From positions 1-23,697 of the forward strand of contig CAZQKR010000055.1 in assembly GCA_964594045.1 (NCBI GenBank): a DNA stretch of 23,697 nt. Reading direction: 5' to 3'. The stretch's first letter is position 1, and every line of letters begins with the position of its first letter. Below, one piece after another: positions 8,538 through 17,435 of the stretch. Both the position numbers and the translations under genes were made by a program. The notes below the pieces were generated by a model. The model had not been told where the DNA came from. It did no database searches and saw only the letters and a list, made by a program, of their open reading frames with translations. This DNA is from UBA2365 sp964594045. GTDB lineage: Bacteria; Bacteroidota; Bacteroidia; Chitinophagales; Saprospiraceae.

Positions 8538-9230
8538 TCAATCCAACTCAATCAATTTGCCGGATTCGCACCTGTAAGCCCTTGCCGGAAATCGCTGTAT
8601 CACTCTTTGATCATGCGTTGCAAAAATAACGGCTGTATGGTATTTCTGGTTGATTTTTCGGATCAGTTGCATGAAATCATCTGCCGTTTCCTGATCGAGG
8701 CTATTGGTCGGTTCATCGGCGATCAGGACCAACGGATTATTGATGATCGCCCTGGCAATGGTGAGCAATTGTTGTTCACCACCGGAAAGTGTGGAAACTT
8801 TTTGCCAGATTTTTTTGAGTAATCCAACTTCAAGAAGTGCTTCCTTGATCCTTTGTTCTCTAACAGATTTATCCGGCCAGCCCAATGCCCTGAGTATATA
8901 TTCGAGATTTTGGTATACATTCCAGGACTCAAACAAAAAATAGTCCTGAAAAACGACACCCAAAGTCCGGCGGAAAAGGAATTTATTTCGGTAATTGAGT
9001 TCGTCCAGTTTAAAATTGGACACCATTCCACTACCCTTTTTGAGCGGAAGGTCACCATACAGGGTTTTGAGCAAACTGCTTTTGCCGCTTCCCGATTTGC
9101 CAAAAATATAGCAGAATTCGCCTGTCCGAACTTCCAGGTTCACCCCGCTCAGGATCTCATTTTCTCCCTGAAAAATGGTAGCATCCTTCAGTTCAATCAT
9201 TTTTTGGTATTCCCACTCAATTGTTTTCAT
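8538..9230 (-). CDS. ftsE: cell-division ABC ATPase FtsE
   Basis: Cytoplasmic ATPase expected to pair with the membrane protein FtsX and to control peptidoglycan hydrolysis at division. All ABC motifs are present in the 230-residue frame: Walker A GKSGSGKS (44-51), Q-loop Gln 95 (VVFQDYF), signature LSGGEQQ (148-154), Walker B VLIADEP (168-174), D-loop SLD and H-loop His 206. The sequence KTLYGDLPL after Walker A and FLFRRTLGVVFQD are characteristic of Bacteroidota FtsE. Met 12 (at 9197, MIELKD) is an alternative start that fits the family's usual N-terminus. No ftsX is adjacent. The gene lies 56 bp after the yjjG-like gene on the same strand. A generic lipoprotein-type ABC ATPase is the alternative reading. 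Confidence 0.82.
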   Translation of the reverse strand: MKTIEWEYQKMIELKDATIFQGENEILSGVNLEVRTGEFCYIFGKSGSGKSSLLKTLYGDLPLKKGSGMVSNFKLDELNYRNKFLFRRTLGVVFQDYFLFESWNVYQNLEYILRALGWPDKSVREQRIKEALLEVGLLKKIWQKVSTLSGGEQQLLTIARAIINNPLVLIADEPTNSLDQETADDFMQLIRKINQKYHTAVIFATHDQRVIQRFPARAYRCESGKLIELD

Positions 9231-9286
9231 TTACTTTTTTGGCTTTAGTCCACAGCCTTTATTATGATAATCTTAATCTTTCACTA

Positions 9287-10000
9287 TTAAATTTGGAGCA
9301 AATGTACAATTTCATTCAGATTCCTTACCTCAAAATGTGGTTTTATACCATTCATTTTCTCCAGAGTTTCAGGATTATACCACAAGGAATAGAATCCAAA
9401 ATCATTTGCCCCCCTGATATCGATATCGAGATGGTCACCGATCACCAGAACCTTCTGTTTATCTGTATGGACTCCGATACCCTGGTGTACACGTATAAAA
9501 AACTCCGGGTGCGGCTTGGAACATCCCATTTCACCCGAAATGAAAATCTCATCAAATGCAGGTAAAAGTCCGCTGAATTCAAGTCGAGGCCGCTGCACTT
9601 CCTTCATTCCATTCGATATGACAGCCATTCTGACCCTTCCTTTGAGATGATCTACGAGATTTTTTGCTCCGTCGATCATCACGGGATGTTGTACCAGTTG
9701 GTTGAAATACAGCCCATTGAATTCAAGCGGATCCAGATGCCCTATGTTCATTTTTTCAAACAGTCTGCCGAAACGATAAACTTTGATCTCATCATGGCTC
9801 ATTTTTTGATCACCATACGCTTGCCAGGCCATGTGATTAAACTCAAGGTAGTGCAAATAATCTTCAGATCCTGAGGGAATTCCGCAGATTTCAAAGCTTT
9901 TGTGAAAGGCGATTTCTGAAGATGCATTAAAATCCAGCAAAGTATTGTCCAGGTCAAAAAGGACCCATTCAAATTCCGGATTTTTAATTGATTTGGACAT
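9287..10000 (-). CDS. HAD-superfamily nucleotidase, YjjG family
   Basis: A 237-residue cytoplasmic phosphatase. HAD motif I is FDLDNT (15-20) with nucleophile Asp 16 and acid/base Asp 18. Motif II is ISNG (128-131) with Ser 129. Motif III Lys 162 is in CSKPHP. Motif IV is VIGDHLDIDIRGA (186-198) with the metal-binding acids. The helical cap after motif I and the overall length match YjjG-type pyrimidine 5'-nucleotidases, which remove non-canonical nucleoside monophosphates. The substrate is inferred from the family. It lies 40 bp downstream of doxX and 56 bp upstream of ftsE, and the three are probably co-transcribed, although their functions do not obviously connect. Confidence 0.85.
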   Translation of the reverse strand: MSKSIKNPEFEWVLFDLDNTLLDFNASSEIAFHKSFEICGIPSGSEDYLHYLEFNHMAWQAYGDQKMSHDEIKVYRFGRLFEKMNIGHLDPLEFNGLYFNQLVQHPVMIDGAKNLVDHLKGRVRMAVISNGMKEVQRPRLEFSGLLPAFDEIFISGEMGCSKPHPEFFIRVHQGIGVHTDKQKVLVIGDHLDIDIRGANDFGFYSLWYNPETLEKMNGIKPHFEVRNLNEIVHLLQI

Positions 10001-10040
10001 AGGATCAGGATAGAAATTTAGATCATTTGGCCTGTCAGCA

Positions 10041-10457
10041 TCAATTCGGCAGACGCATCACGTAGATGAGACTTCTCACGCTGTATTTTCCGGGCTTATG
10101 CAGGGAGAGCAGCAATAAACCTCCGCAGATGCTGATATTTCGCATAAAGTTGAGCAGAGTGACCCAATACAATTCCTTTGGACTATTCCAGAACGAAAAG
10201 ACGATGAAAGTAAAAGGGATGTAGTAGATCAGCAATAATATTGACCCAATCCTTGAATGGTAACCGATAAGCACCATGGCAGCACCCAAAAAGATCAGAA
10301 ATATGAATGAACCCAGCAAAAAGTCCTGTTGCCATGTCACACCGTATGAAGTCATGGTCTGCTTGGTCTGTTCAAAGTAAAACACACTGTCAATGGCTTC
10401 AAAAAAGAAAAGACCGGCAATAAAAACCCTGGCTATTAAGTCAACAATATCTTTCAT
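10041..10457 (-). CDS. DoxX-family inner-membrane protein
   Basis: A 138-residue protein with four hydrophobic segments (about 7-27, 47-66, 70-90 and 104-119), the DoxX fold size. The N-terminal LIARVFIAGLFFFEAI and the fourth-helix signature NFMRNISICGGLLLL correspond to conserved DoxX positions. Members are linked to respiratory or redox membrane processes, but no specific activity can be assigned. It is first in the doxX - yjjG-like - ftsE block, with a good promoter candidate about 126 bp upstream. The 5' leader contains a small hairpin (10491-10511, TCCGGGA/TCCCGGA). Confidence 0.8.
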   Translation of the reverse strand: MKDIVDLIARVFIAGLFFFEAIDSVFYFEQTKQTMTSYGVTWQQDFLLGSFIFLIFLGAAMVLIGYHSRIGSILLLIYYIPFTFIVFSFWNSPKELYWVTLLNFMRNISICGGLLLLSLHKPGKYSVRSLIYVMRLPN

Positions 10458-10582
10458 ATCACCCTGCTAGTGTAATCGGAAATCTTAGAGTCCGGGAGCA
10501 TGAGTCCCGGAATAATAAGTTTATCAGCACATTATGAATTCAATCAAAAATCCAGCTTATTGCCTTTTTCCAAATCACCCAA

Positions 10583-10618
10583 CAAAGGTACAAAAAAATA
10601 TCACTTCATCACAACAAA
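10583..10618 (-). promoter_or_regulatory. candidate promoter of the doxX block
   Basis: On the minus strand, TTTGTTG (10612-10618) is followed 21 bp later by TACCTTTG (10583-10590), matching the Bacteroidota -33 TTG/TTTG and -7 TAnnTTTG elements at normal spacing. The -33 part lies inside the last codons of the upstream T9SS-cargo gene. Transcription would start near 10576, leaving a leader of about 120 nt. Confidence 0.6.
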
Positions 10619-11416
10619 CTTTAGCCCCGAAAATCCAAAGGGCGAGTGGACCCGGCAAAAATACAGACCATGTCCCAGACCGGAAATATCCAAAGTCAGC
10701 GGAATCTGACCGGGATGCATTTCCTTTTCAGTCATGAGCACCTTCCCGGTCATATCAATAACATCTATCTGGATCCAGGGTAAATTTACCTCATTCAATG
10801 AAATGGCCAGTCTTTGAAACTGAGGTTCATGCCTGATCCCGGCTGCCAGTGGCAAAACAGACTGTAAACCTGATGCCTGGCAATGGATACTGGTTGATGG
10901 CTCAACCGGCAGATAATAATGCGAACCAGGAACCAGTAATTCCGGCAACGTATCTATTACGCTGATCAATCCATTGGCTACCACAATTTTGGCGCGCAGT
11001 TGAAGATCGAATGAGCCGGGCACATTGTCCTCAGTAGCAGTGCCATATATTTTCAGACAGCCCATGGAATTTGCCGTAAAAACACAATTTGGCGGATTAC
11101 AACCATACTGCAACCCCGCAGGAAGGTTCAGAACACCATTAGGTAATATTTCCAGAGAATTCAACAAAAAACTGAACCCCATCCATGAGATGGAATCTTC
11201 CAGAACAGCAGTAAATGTAAATTCGAATGGCTGACCTATACACACTGTATCATGAATTCCTCCATCCGGGAATAAAATTTCATGATAAGGTAAGGGATAA
11301 ACTCCTGCTGAAGAGTCTGCATAGGATTCTGAAGGCACACAAATGTCCTGACTTTGCATGGCAGACCATCCGGCAAATTGAATCAAAATGGCCAATATAA
11401 CTATTTTTCCGCTCAT
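10601..11416 (-). CDS. secreted protein with type IX secretion C-terminal sorting domain
   Basis: A 271-residue exported protein. The frame is open to 11449, but Met at 11416 starts a normal signal peptide (KIVILAILIQFAGWSA, cleavage near MQSQ), so I use that start. The middle part (about 25-180) contains paired Cys residues (CNPPNC, SMGC) and short beta-rich segments ending in PGSFDLQLRAKI, like modules of Bacteroidota surface proteins. No enzyme motif is seen. The last 85 residues form the sorting domain: IQIDVIDMTGKVL, DISGLGHGLYFCRV, and a terminal beta strand ending FVVMK. Such proteins cross the outer membrane by the type IX system and are attached to the surface or released. It is divergent to the TonB receptor, with 107 bp between the starts. 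Confidence 0.85.
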   Translation of the reverse strand: MSGKIVILAILIQFAGWSAMQSQDICVPSESYADSSAGVYPLPYHEILFPDGGIHDTVCIGQPFEFTFTAVLEDSISWMGFSFLLNSLEILPNGVLNLPAGLQYGCNPPNCVFTANSMGCLKIYGTATEDNVPGSFDLQLRAKIVVANGLISVIDTLPELLVPGSHYYLPVEPSTSIHCQASGLQSVLPLAAGIRHEPQFQRLAISLNEVNLPWIQIDVIDMTGKVLMTEKEMHPGQIPLTLDISGLGHGLYFCRVHSPFGFSGLKFVVMK

Positions 11417-11523
11417 AAGCTCATTAATTTTGCTGTTAAATGAATGCAAATTACACAGAATTTCTATTTTTATACGATATTAATACATTTATATTTACGA
11501 CTCAATCAACATCAAAATTTATT

Positions 11524-13833
11524 ATGTACAGATACTATTACATACTATACATCATATTGGCAGGGTTCTGCATCAACAATGAACTTTCTGCGCAGCGGAT
11601 CAAAGTGCAAGGTCAGATTTTGGATGCGGACTCCAACGTACCACTTGAATTTGCCAACATTCAATATGGCAATCAATATACACAAAGCCTTAAAGACGGG
11701 TTGTTCAGTTTTGAGGCCGATCCTGAAACAAAGGTATTTGTAGTAAGTTATGTCGGGTATGAAACACAGGAAGTCAGCATCATGCGCGCAGAGACTGATC
11801 TGCATTGGGGAATCGTCCGGTTGAAATCCGTCAGTCAAAAGCTCAGTACAGTGACCATCACTTCAGGTAAATACAAAAGGAATATAGAAGATGTGACCGT
11901 TTCCATGGAGATCATCAAACCAGGTCTCATTGAAAGTATCCAGAGCAACAGCTTCAGTGAAGTGCTGGACAAAATACCGGGCGTAAGCCTCACTGACGGC
12001 CAGGCCAACATCCGTGGCGGTTCAGGTTATTCCTATGGTGCTGGTTCCCGAGTTTTACTGTTGATCGACAACATACCCGCATTACAGGTCGACGCAGCGT
12101 ATCCCAACTGGAGCGACATCCCGCTCGAGATGATCGAGCAGGTGGAAGTATTGAAAGGTGCCGGGTCAGCCCTTTACGGAAGCGCTGCGATGAACGGTGT
12201 CATCAACATTCTGACAAAATATGCCAAAAAACAACCTTATCTAAGCGTGGAATCGCAGGTAAAATGCTATTCAAGTCCTTCAGACACCCTCAAAAAATGG
12301 TGGGTCATTCCGCCCTACACCTGGCACATGAGTGCTGCCTATGCCCGCAAAATAAACCAGACCGATGTGGTCGGATCTGCATTCTTTTCAAATGAAAAAT
12401 CATTTTATAAGGGAAATTACAGCCAGTTTGGAAGAGTTTACCTTAAAATCAACCACAATCCTGATCAAAATATGAACTTTGGGATAGCCGGAAATTTCAA
12501 TTTCGGAGACAGCAGGTCATTTTTTTACTGGAAAAATGAACAGTCAGGGGCTTATACCGCAGAACCCTACAATTACTCAGCGAATACCAAACGTCGATTT
12601 ACACTGGATCCCTATTTTCATTACCACGGTAAAAATCAACTGACGCATCGGGTTTTGTCCAGAATATACAGCGTCAACAATATGGCTGAAAATAATCAGT
12701 CCAACCAGTCCTTGCTTTACATGGCAGAGTATCAGTTACAAAAGAGATGGGAAAAGGCAGATGCGGTGATGACTACGGGTTTAAGCAGCCATTACGGCAA
12801 TATTAAAGCAGAACTATACAGCGATACGACTTTTGCCAGCCTCAATCACGGTATCTATGCACAGTTCGAGAAAGGATTTTGGCACAGACTTACCCTGAAT
12901 GGTGGTGCAAGGTGGGAATTCAATAAGCTGATCGTGCCTGACACCATCGGAGGCAAGGTATTTACGGATGAAAGATATGAAAACAGACCAGTTTTCAGGG
13001 CAGGACTGAACTTTAAATTATTTCCCTACACCCATATCAGGGCTTCATGGGGACAAGGTTACCGATCACCTTCCATTGCTGAAAAGTACATCAGTACCTC
13101 TGCCGGATTCCTCAGGATCGTTCAAAATCCTGACCTCAGATCAGAACACGGCTGGACCATTGAAACCGGTATCAGACAAGGATTCCGGTTGTTCAATCTC
13201 AGGGGATTTGCAGATCTTTCCTGGTTTGAATCAAGGTATTACGACATGATCGAATTCAACATCATCCGGAATTCCTTCCCACCTGCATTTGCTGCTCAAA
13301 ACATCGGGGATACACGGATCAGCGGTACCGAAATTTCAGCCGGAATTTCAGGCCGGATCGGACAACTCGAAACCAGTTTTACCGGTGGATATGTTTACAT
13401 TATGCCGGTTTACCAGAATTTCACTGATTCTATCGCATTTTTTTCATCCACAGAGGAAAATATTCTAAAATACAGGAACAAGCACAGTTTCAAATTCGAT
13501 CTTAATCTGGAATTTCAAGGTGTTCAAATCGTATTGGGTACCAACTATTTGAGTTTCATGGAAGCGATCGATAAAGTATTTGATGAACTGATCCCGGGAG
13601 TAAAAGCTTTCAGGGCTGCTCATCCGGATGGTTCACAGATCTGGTATGCTTCCATTGGGTATACTTTTGACAAGAGTTACACCATTTCGTTGCGAGTGGA
13701 CAATCTGCTCAATGCGGAATATGTCCTACGGCCTGCATTACTGGAAGCACCCAGGAGCATGTCCGTAAGGTTCAAATACAATCTGCCACAAGACCAGAAT
13801 GCTAAGATCAGCAAAGAAAAACAAAATTTATGA
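11524..13833 (+). CDS. TonB-dependent outer-membrane receptor
   Basis: A 769-residue outer-membrane transporter powered by TonB. The frame opens at 11440, but Met at 11524 precedes a signal peptide (YYYILYIILAGFC, cleavage after SAQ at 24) and is preferred. Domain order: a carboxypeptidase-regulatory-like domain, about 25-100 (IKVQGQILDADSNVPLEFAN, FVVSYVGYETQEV); a TonB-box-like STVTIT, 108-113; the plug, about 120-235 (LDKIPGVSL, NIRGGSGYSYGAGSRVLLLI, IEQVEVLKGAGSALYGSAAM); then the beta-barrel with aromatic-rich strands, including SWGQGYRSPSIAEKYI. The plug is of the BtuB/CirA type rather than SusC, and no SusD partner is present. The ligand is unknown: a siderophore, vitamin or metal chelate are all possible. 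No riboswitch or Fur-like site is seen in the short upstream region. Confidence 0.93.
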   Translation: MYRYYYILYIILAGFCINNELSAQRIKVQGQILDADSNVPLEFANIQYGNQYTQSLKDGLFSFEADPETKVFVVSYVGYETQEVSIMRAETDLHWGIVRLKSVSQKLSTVTITSGKYKRNIEDVTVSMEIIKPGLIESIQSNSFSEVLDKIPGVSLTDGQANIRGGSGYSYGAGSRVLLLIDNIPALQVDAAYPNWSDIPLEMIEQVEVLKGAGSALYGSAAMNGVINILTKYAKKQPYLSVESQVKCYSSPSDTLKKWWVIPPYTWHMSAAYARKINQTDVVGSAFFSNEKSFYKGNYSQFGRVYLKINHNPDQNMNFGIAGNFNFGDSRSFFYWKNEQSGAYTAEPYNYSANTKRRFTLDPYFHYHGKNQLTHRVLSRIYSVNNMAENNQSNQSLLYMAEYQLQKRWEKADAVMTTGLSSHYGNIKAELYSDTTFASLNHGIYAQFEKGFWHRLTLNGGARWEFNKLIVPDTIGGKVFTDERYENRPVFRAGLNFKLFPYTHIRASWGQGYRSPSIAEKYISTSAGFLRIVQNPDLRSEHGWTIETGIRQGFRLFNLRGFADLSWFESRYYDMIEFNIIRNSFPPAFAAQNIGDTRISGTEISAGISGRIGQLETSFTGGYVYIMPVYQNFTDSIAFFSSTEENILKYRNKHSFKFDLNLEFQGVQIVLGTNYLSFMEAIDKVFDELIPGVKAFRAAHPDGSQIWYASIGYTFDKSYTISLRVDNLLNAEYVLRPALLEAPRSMSVRFKYNLPQDQNAKISKEKQNL

Positions 13834-13897
13834 GGAAAGGAAAGGAAATTTCCCCGGGGTTTACATTCAGACAGGTGTAACGAAAAGGATCCTTTTA

Positions 13898-13940
13898 AAA
13901 AAAGAAGAAGTCGAAGGATCGCTCCATCGACTTCTTTTAA
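13898..13940. terminator. bidirectional terminator between the TonB receptor and the small lipoprotein
   Basis: A 10-bp perfect stem, AAGAAGTCGA (13905-13914) and TCGACTTCTT (13927-13936), with a 12-nt loop. On the plus strand it is followed by TTAATC (four Ts counting the stem end). On the minus strand it is followed by CTTTTTTT. It sits between two convergent genes and can serve both. Confidence 0.8.
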
Positions 13941-13960
13941 TCTTCAATTGAAGGAAGAAA

Positions 13961-14173
13961 TTATTTTACTTCTTCTACAGCACCTTCAGCAGCTTCTTCA
14001 ACAGCAGCAGCAGCAGTGTCAACAGTTTCTTCTACAGCTTCAGTAGTTTCTTCAACAGCTTCGATTACTTCTTCTTCAGCTTCTTCAGCTTTCTCTTTGC
14101 AGCTTACTAATGACAAACCAGCAAATAAAACAAGAGCGAAAGCAAAAGTCAAGAATTTTACATTTTTCAACAT
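13961..14173 (-). CDS. small acidic low-complexity lipoprotein
   Basis: A 70-residue protein when started at Met 14173. The frame is open to 14200, but this Met begins a clean lipoprotein signal: MLKNVKFLTF, a hydrophobic core, and a lipobox LVSC with Cys at about 25. Everything after KEK is built from Glu, Ala, Val and Thr in repeats such as EAVEETTEAVEETVD and AAAAVEEAAEGAVEE, with a heptad-like pattern that suggests an amphipathic helix or coiled coil. It should be anchored in the outer or inner membrane by lipid. The repeated GAAGAAGC-type codons suggest growth by slippage. The function is unknown. A terminator lies directly downstream and a possible promoter is at 14253-14283. Confidence 0.75.
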   Translation of the reverse strand: MLKNVKFLTFAFALVLFAGLSLVSCKEKAEEAEEEVIEAVEETTEAVEETVDTAAAAVEEAAEGAVEEVK

Positions 14174-14252
14174 GATTACCTTTTTTTGATTATTAAACAA
14201 TTTTTTACCTATTTCAGGAAAGTCTGATCACTCAGTATTTCCTTACAGAATG

Positions 14253-14283
14253 CAAAGTTTATATTTTTTATTCATCTGCAAAA
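14253..14283 (-). promoter_or_regulatory. candidate promoter of the small lipoprotein gene
   Basis: On the minus strand TTTTG (14279-14283) is followed 18 bp later by AAACTTTG (14253-14260), seven of eight bases of TAnnTTTG. This would give a leader of about 70 nt. The tract upstream (14284-14330) has several T-runs in direct repeat. The rest of the gap up to 14553 holds only a duplicated 14-mer (14469-14482 and 14489-14502, TTAACATTAAAAGC). Confidence 0.35.
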
Positions 14284-14553
14284 CATTTTGATAACTTTTT
14301 TTTAACTTTTTTTTAACTTTTTTCATCTTCAACAAAAACAACTCTGTGGCCAAAATTCAAGGCATTGTAATTCTGCAAGTTATAAAATGATAAAAATTTA
14401 ATTATTTAATGCTGATCACTGAAAAAATTAAAAAAACTAAATATATGAGCTATTGAACCGGATAAATTTTAACATTAAAAGCATTTCGTTAACATTAAAA
14501 GCCAAAACAGGTAAGGGAAAATCTTCACCAGGATTCAGTCCTCAAATCACAGA

Positions 14554-15951
14554 TCAATCCGCAATACCTTTGCTTTTTATGACCACCAGTTTCTCTTTGG
14601 TCATTTCACGTATACTATATTCTATTCCACCGGTTCCAATTCCTGACAGTTCCGAACCGCCGAACGGCATCCAATCCACCCGGAAGGCAGTATGATCATT
14701 GACCATTACAGCATTGGCTTTGATGCGGCTGCAAAGTTCCAGCGCTTCATCAAGGTCTTCTGTGAACACTGCAGCCTGAAATGAGAATGGCAACCTGTTG
14801 ATCCTTTCCAATGCTTCACCTGTTTCATCATAAGTATACAGACAAACCACGGGGCCGAATATTTCTTCAGCAGAGACCAGGGCATCTGATGCAGGGTTCA
14901 GGATCACAGTTGGTTCATAGCAAACACCGGAAAGTGCTTTTCCACCGGTCAGGATCGTTCCGCCTTTTTCCACAGCTTCTTCCACCCAGTGATGTACACG
15001 GTCAACTTCCTGTGGTAAAATCAGTGGTCCGACGTCTGTTTGAGGGTTTGACGGATCCCCGGTGGCTAACTGACGGACACCGGTAATAAAAGCGTCGCTG
15101 AAAACTTCAACCAAAGATTTGTGAACGAAGATCCGCTGAACGGAAACACAAACCTGTCCTGCATGATAAAACCCTCCTTTGATCAATGGCTGGATACATT
15201 TATTCAAATCTGCCTTTTCTGTGATCAACACCGGAGCTACACCACCGTGTTCAAGCGCTATTGCAGTTCCGTGTGCAATTCTGCTTCTGAGCTTCCATCC
15301 AATTTTATAGGAACCGATGAAGGAAACATAGGCCACACGAGGGTCGGCTGCTACCCGCTCTGTCTGTTCGTCAGAACACACCAGGTACTGACACCATCCC
15401 TCAGGCAAACCTGCCTGGAGAATCAATTCAGACATTTTCCTGGCGGTCAAAGGCGTTTTGAGCGAAGGTTTAATGATCACAGGACAACCTGCCGCGATAG
15501 CCGTCACCGTCTGATGTATGGTCAGATTGATCGGGTGGTTGAACGCGGAAATGGAAATGACAACACCTTTTGGTTCCCAGATCGTAAACGCAATGCGATT
15601 GGCTGAACCGGCAGTACGGCCCATGGGTATCATTTTGCCTGATCCCTTACCAAGATACTCTATGGCCAATTGAACCCCCAAAATTGCTCTGTCCATTTCA
15701 ATCCTCGTATCTGTAAAGGGTTTTCCACCTTCCCTGATCGAAATGCTCACCAACTCATCGTAATGATCCTGCATGAGTTTTTTCAACCTTTGCAAAATGG
15801 AAATGCGGTCATTTTTGGGTATCCAGCTTGTCCTGTCCTGAAACAAACTGTAGGCTTTTCCGATCATACTTTCTATTTGGACATCATTCGCCAAAGCCAG
15901 CTCCTCAATGATTTTCAGACTGTATGGATTGATCACTTTAAGTTTTTCCAT
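14554..15951 (-). CDS. NAD(P)-dependent aldehyde dehydrogenase
   Basis: A 465-residue cytoplasmic enzyme of the aldehyde dehydrogenase superfamily, oxidising an aldehyde to its acid. Active-site residues are in place: Asn 138 in SAFNHP, Lys 161 in IIKPS, general base Glu 234 in ALEHGG, nucleophile Cys 268 in GQVCVS, and EEIFGPVV (362-369). The base motif reads LEHGG where most family members have ELGG, which points to a distinct subgroup; the overall form resembles lactaldehyde and non-phosphorylating glyceraldehyde(-phosphate) dehydrogenases. It follows the glycerate kinase gene by 42 bp on the same strand, so glyceraldehyde or a related 2-hydroxyaldehyde is a sensible substrate guess, with glycerate passed to the kinase. 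Cofactor choice cannot be decided. Confidence 0.9.
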   Translation of the reverse strand: MEKLKVINPYSLKIIEELALANDVQIESMIGKAYSLFQDRTSWIPKNDRISILQRLKKLMQDHYDELVSISIREGGKPFTDTRIEMDRAILGVQLAIEYLGKGSGKMIPMGRTAGSANRIAFTIWEPKGVVISISAFNHPINLTIHQTVTAIAAGCPVIIKPSLKTPLTARKMSELILQAGLPEGWCQYLVCSDEQTERVAADPRVAYVSFIGSYKIGWKLRSRIAHGTAIALEHGGVAPVLITEKADLNKCIQPLIKGGFYHAGQVCVSVQRIFVHKSLVEVFSDAFITGVRQLATGDPSNPQTDVGPLILPQEVDRVHHWVEEAVEKGGTILTGGKALSGVCYEPTVILNPASDALVSAEEIFGPVVCLYTYDETGEALERINRLPFSFQAAVFTEDLDEALELCSRIKANAVMVNDHTAFRVDWMPFGGSELSGIGTGGIEYSIREMTKEKLVVIKSKGIAD

Positions 15952-15993
15952 AAGTATAATTTTAAGCTAAAATTAATGATTTTCCAGGTATTT

Positions 15994-17109
15994 TCAGTTT
16001 TTCATCCGATTTTCCACCGCCCTGATTGCAAGTTGACTTACCAGGAAAGCAGCATCCTCGAAAGGATCCATCCCTTCGCATGAGCTTTCTTCCAGACTCA
16101 AAATCTCATCAAAGCAGGCAAGATCATTCAACTGATTGTTGCCAACAATGGCGATCACTGGTTTACCCGACTTTTTACTTTCCTGAGCAACCACATAACA
16201 TAATTTACCATTTTTACTTTGATCATCCAGCCTGCCTTCACCGGTGATCACCAGATCTACCTTTTCCAAATGTTGATGAAAACACGTATGCTTCAGGATG
16301 AACTCCGCACCAGGCAGGAGTTCTGCGCCCAAAAATGCCACCAACCCGGCACCCAATGCACCCCCTGCTCCACTCCCTGGTAAATCCTGAACGGAAACTC
16401 CCAGATCTCTCTCCATTAAAAATGCTACATTCGCCAAACCCTCATCCAATAGTTGAATGCCAATATCATCAGCTCCTTTCTGACGGGCATAAGTAAACGC
16501 TGCTCCATTGATCCCATGCATCGGGTTATTGACATCACACAATCCGGTCACTTTTATTTTCTGATCGAGCTTTGGCGGTGAAATGATCCGACTGATATCC
16601 CTGAGATGTTTCCCAAGTGGAACAAGTTCGCGGTCATACCTATCCAAAAATCTGTAACCCAGGGCCAAAGCCATTCCGGTACCGGCATCACAAGTCGCAG
16701 TGCCCCCTATTCCAATGAATATTTCATGAATATCTTTCAGATTAATATGACAGATCAACTGACCCAAACCAAAAGTATTGGAGGCCAGACAGTTGAGTTC
16801 ACCTTTTTGGAGCAATTGCAAACCTGATACTCGCGCTGTTTCAATAAATACCTTATTATTTGGGGTGTCTTTCAGGTAGTAAGATTTGATTGGCCTGCCT
16901 AAAGGATCATTTGCAACTGCGCCAAAGTGGGTGAAATCACCTGTTTTAGAAATGACCTCCAGAAATCCCTCACCCCCATCTGATAATGGAAGGGGGAAAA
17001 GTTCCAACCGGGGCCATTTTACCTTTAGGCTACCTTCAACAGCTAAGCAAAATTCGCGGGCAGTCAATGACCCCTTAAATTTGTCTGGTGCGATGAGGAT
17101 TGATTTCAT
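15994..17109 (-). CDS. glycerate kinase (GarK/GlxK type)
   Basis: A 371-residue cytoplasmic kinase that phosphorylates glycerate with ATP; this family usually makes 2-phosphoglycerate. The N-terminus ILIAPDKFKGSLTA (4-17) and PLSDGGEGF (41-49) are family hallmarks, as are GIGGTATCDAGTG (133-145), the GSGAGGALGAGL loop in the middle, and DLVITGEGRLDDQS near 285, the phosphate-binding C-terminal part. Length is normal (about 370-380) and the ATG start is unambiguous. It is the first gene of a probable two-gene operon with the aldehyde dehydrogenase, which would provide glycerate. This suggests a route from glyceraldehyde or another C3 compound into lower glycolysis. Confidence 0.93.
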   Translation of the reverse strand: MKSILIAPDKFKGSLTAREFCLAVEGSLKVKWPRLELFPLPLSDGGEGFLEVISKTGDFTHFGAVANDPLGRPIKSYYLKDTPNNKVFIETARVSGLQLLQKGELNCLASNTFGLGQLICHINLKDIHEIFIGIGGTATCDAGTGMALALGYRFLDRYDRELVPLGKHLRDISRIISPPKLDQKIKVTGLCDVNNPMHGINGAAFTYARQKGADDIGIQLLDEGLANVAFLMERDLGVSVQDLPGSGAGGALGAGLVAFLGAELLPGAEFILKHTCFHQHLEKVDLVITGEGRLDDQSKNGKLCYVVAQESKKSGKPVIAIVGNNQLNDLACFDEILSLEESSCEGMDPFEDAAFLVSQLAIRAVENRMKN

Positions 17110-17305
17110 AGAAAATGGTTATATGCGAAAGTGGCTCAACGCCAAATTTTCATATTGCAGATATTGCATTAATGAATTTTTGTGCACTTGCAAAAATAGT
17201 GAATTAGATCCTAACCAACAGCTAAATATTCTTCGTGAAGCTTTAAGTAGTCATTCCCGATATGCTATGCACCTGATCGGGTCAGGTCAGAGCCGGACAC
17301 TTATG

Positions 17306-17403
17306 CCGGACTTGATCCGGAATCCCGGGCTTGACCTGTCATTCCGGACTTGATCCGGAATCCCGGGCTTGACCTGTCATTCCGGACTTGATCCGGAATC
17401 CCG
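17306..17403. repeat. tandem repeat, 38-bp unit, 2.6 copies
   Basis: Units begin at 17306, 17344 and 17382, exactly 38 bp apart, each starting CCGGACTTGATCCGGAATCC. Each unit contains a palindromic core (CCGGACTTGATCCGG). The copies are identical over almost their full length, implying recent expansion. Intergenic, between the glycerate kinase gene and the next array. No coding function is suggested. Confidence 0.85.
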
Positions 17404-17435
17404 TCATTATTTCTATATGCGACTACGTGATAGCG

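Noticed and set aside
10491..10511. hairpin TCCGGGA/TCCCGGA as a terminator of the T9SS-cargo gene
   Set aside because: No T-run follows on the minus strand, and it lies downstream of the candidate doxX promoter, so it is more likely part of that leader or without function.
16886..17353. 155-codon plus-strand frame
   Set aside because: Its first part is antisense to glycerate kinase and its end is inside the 38-bp tandem array.
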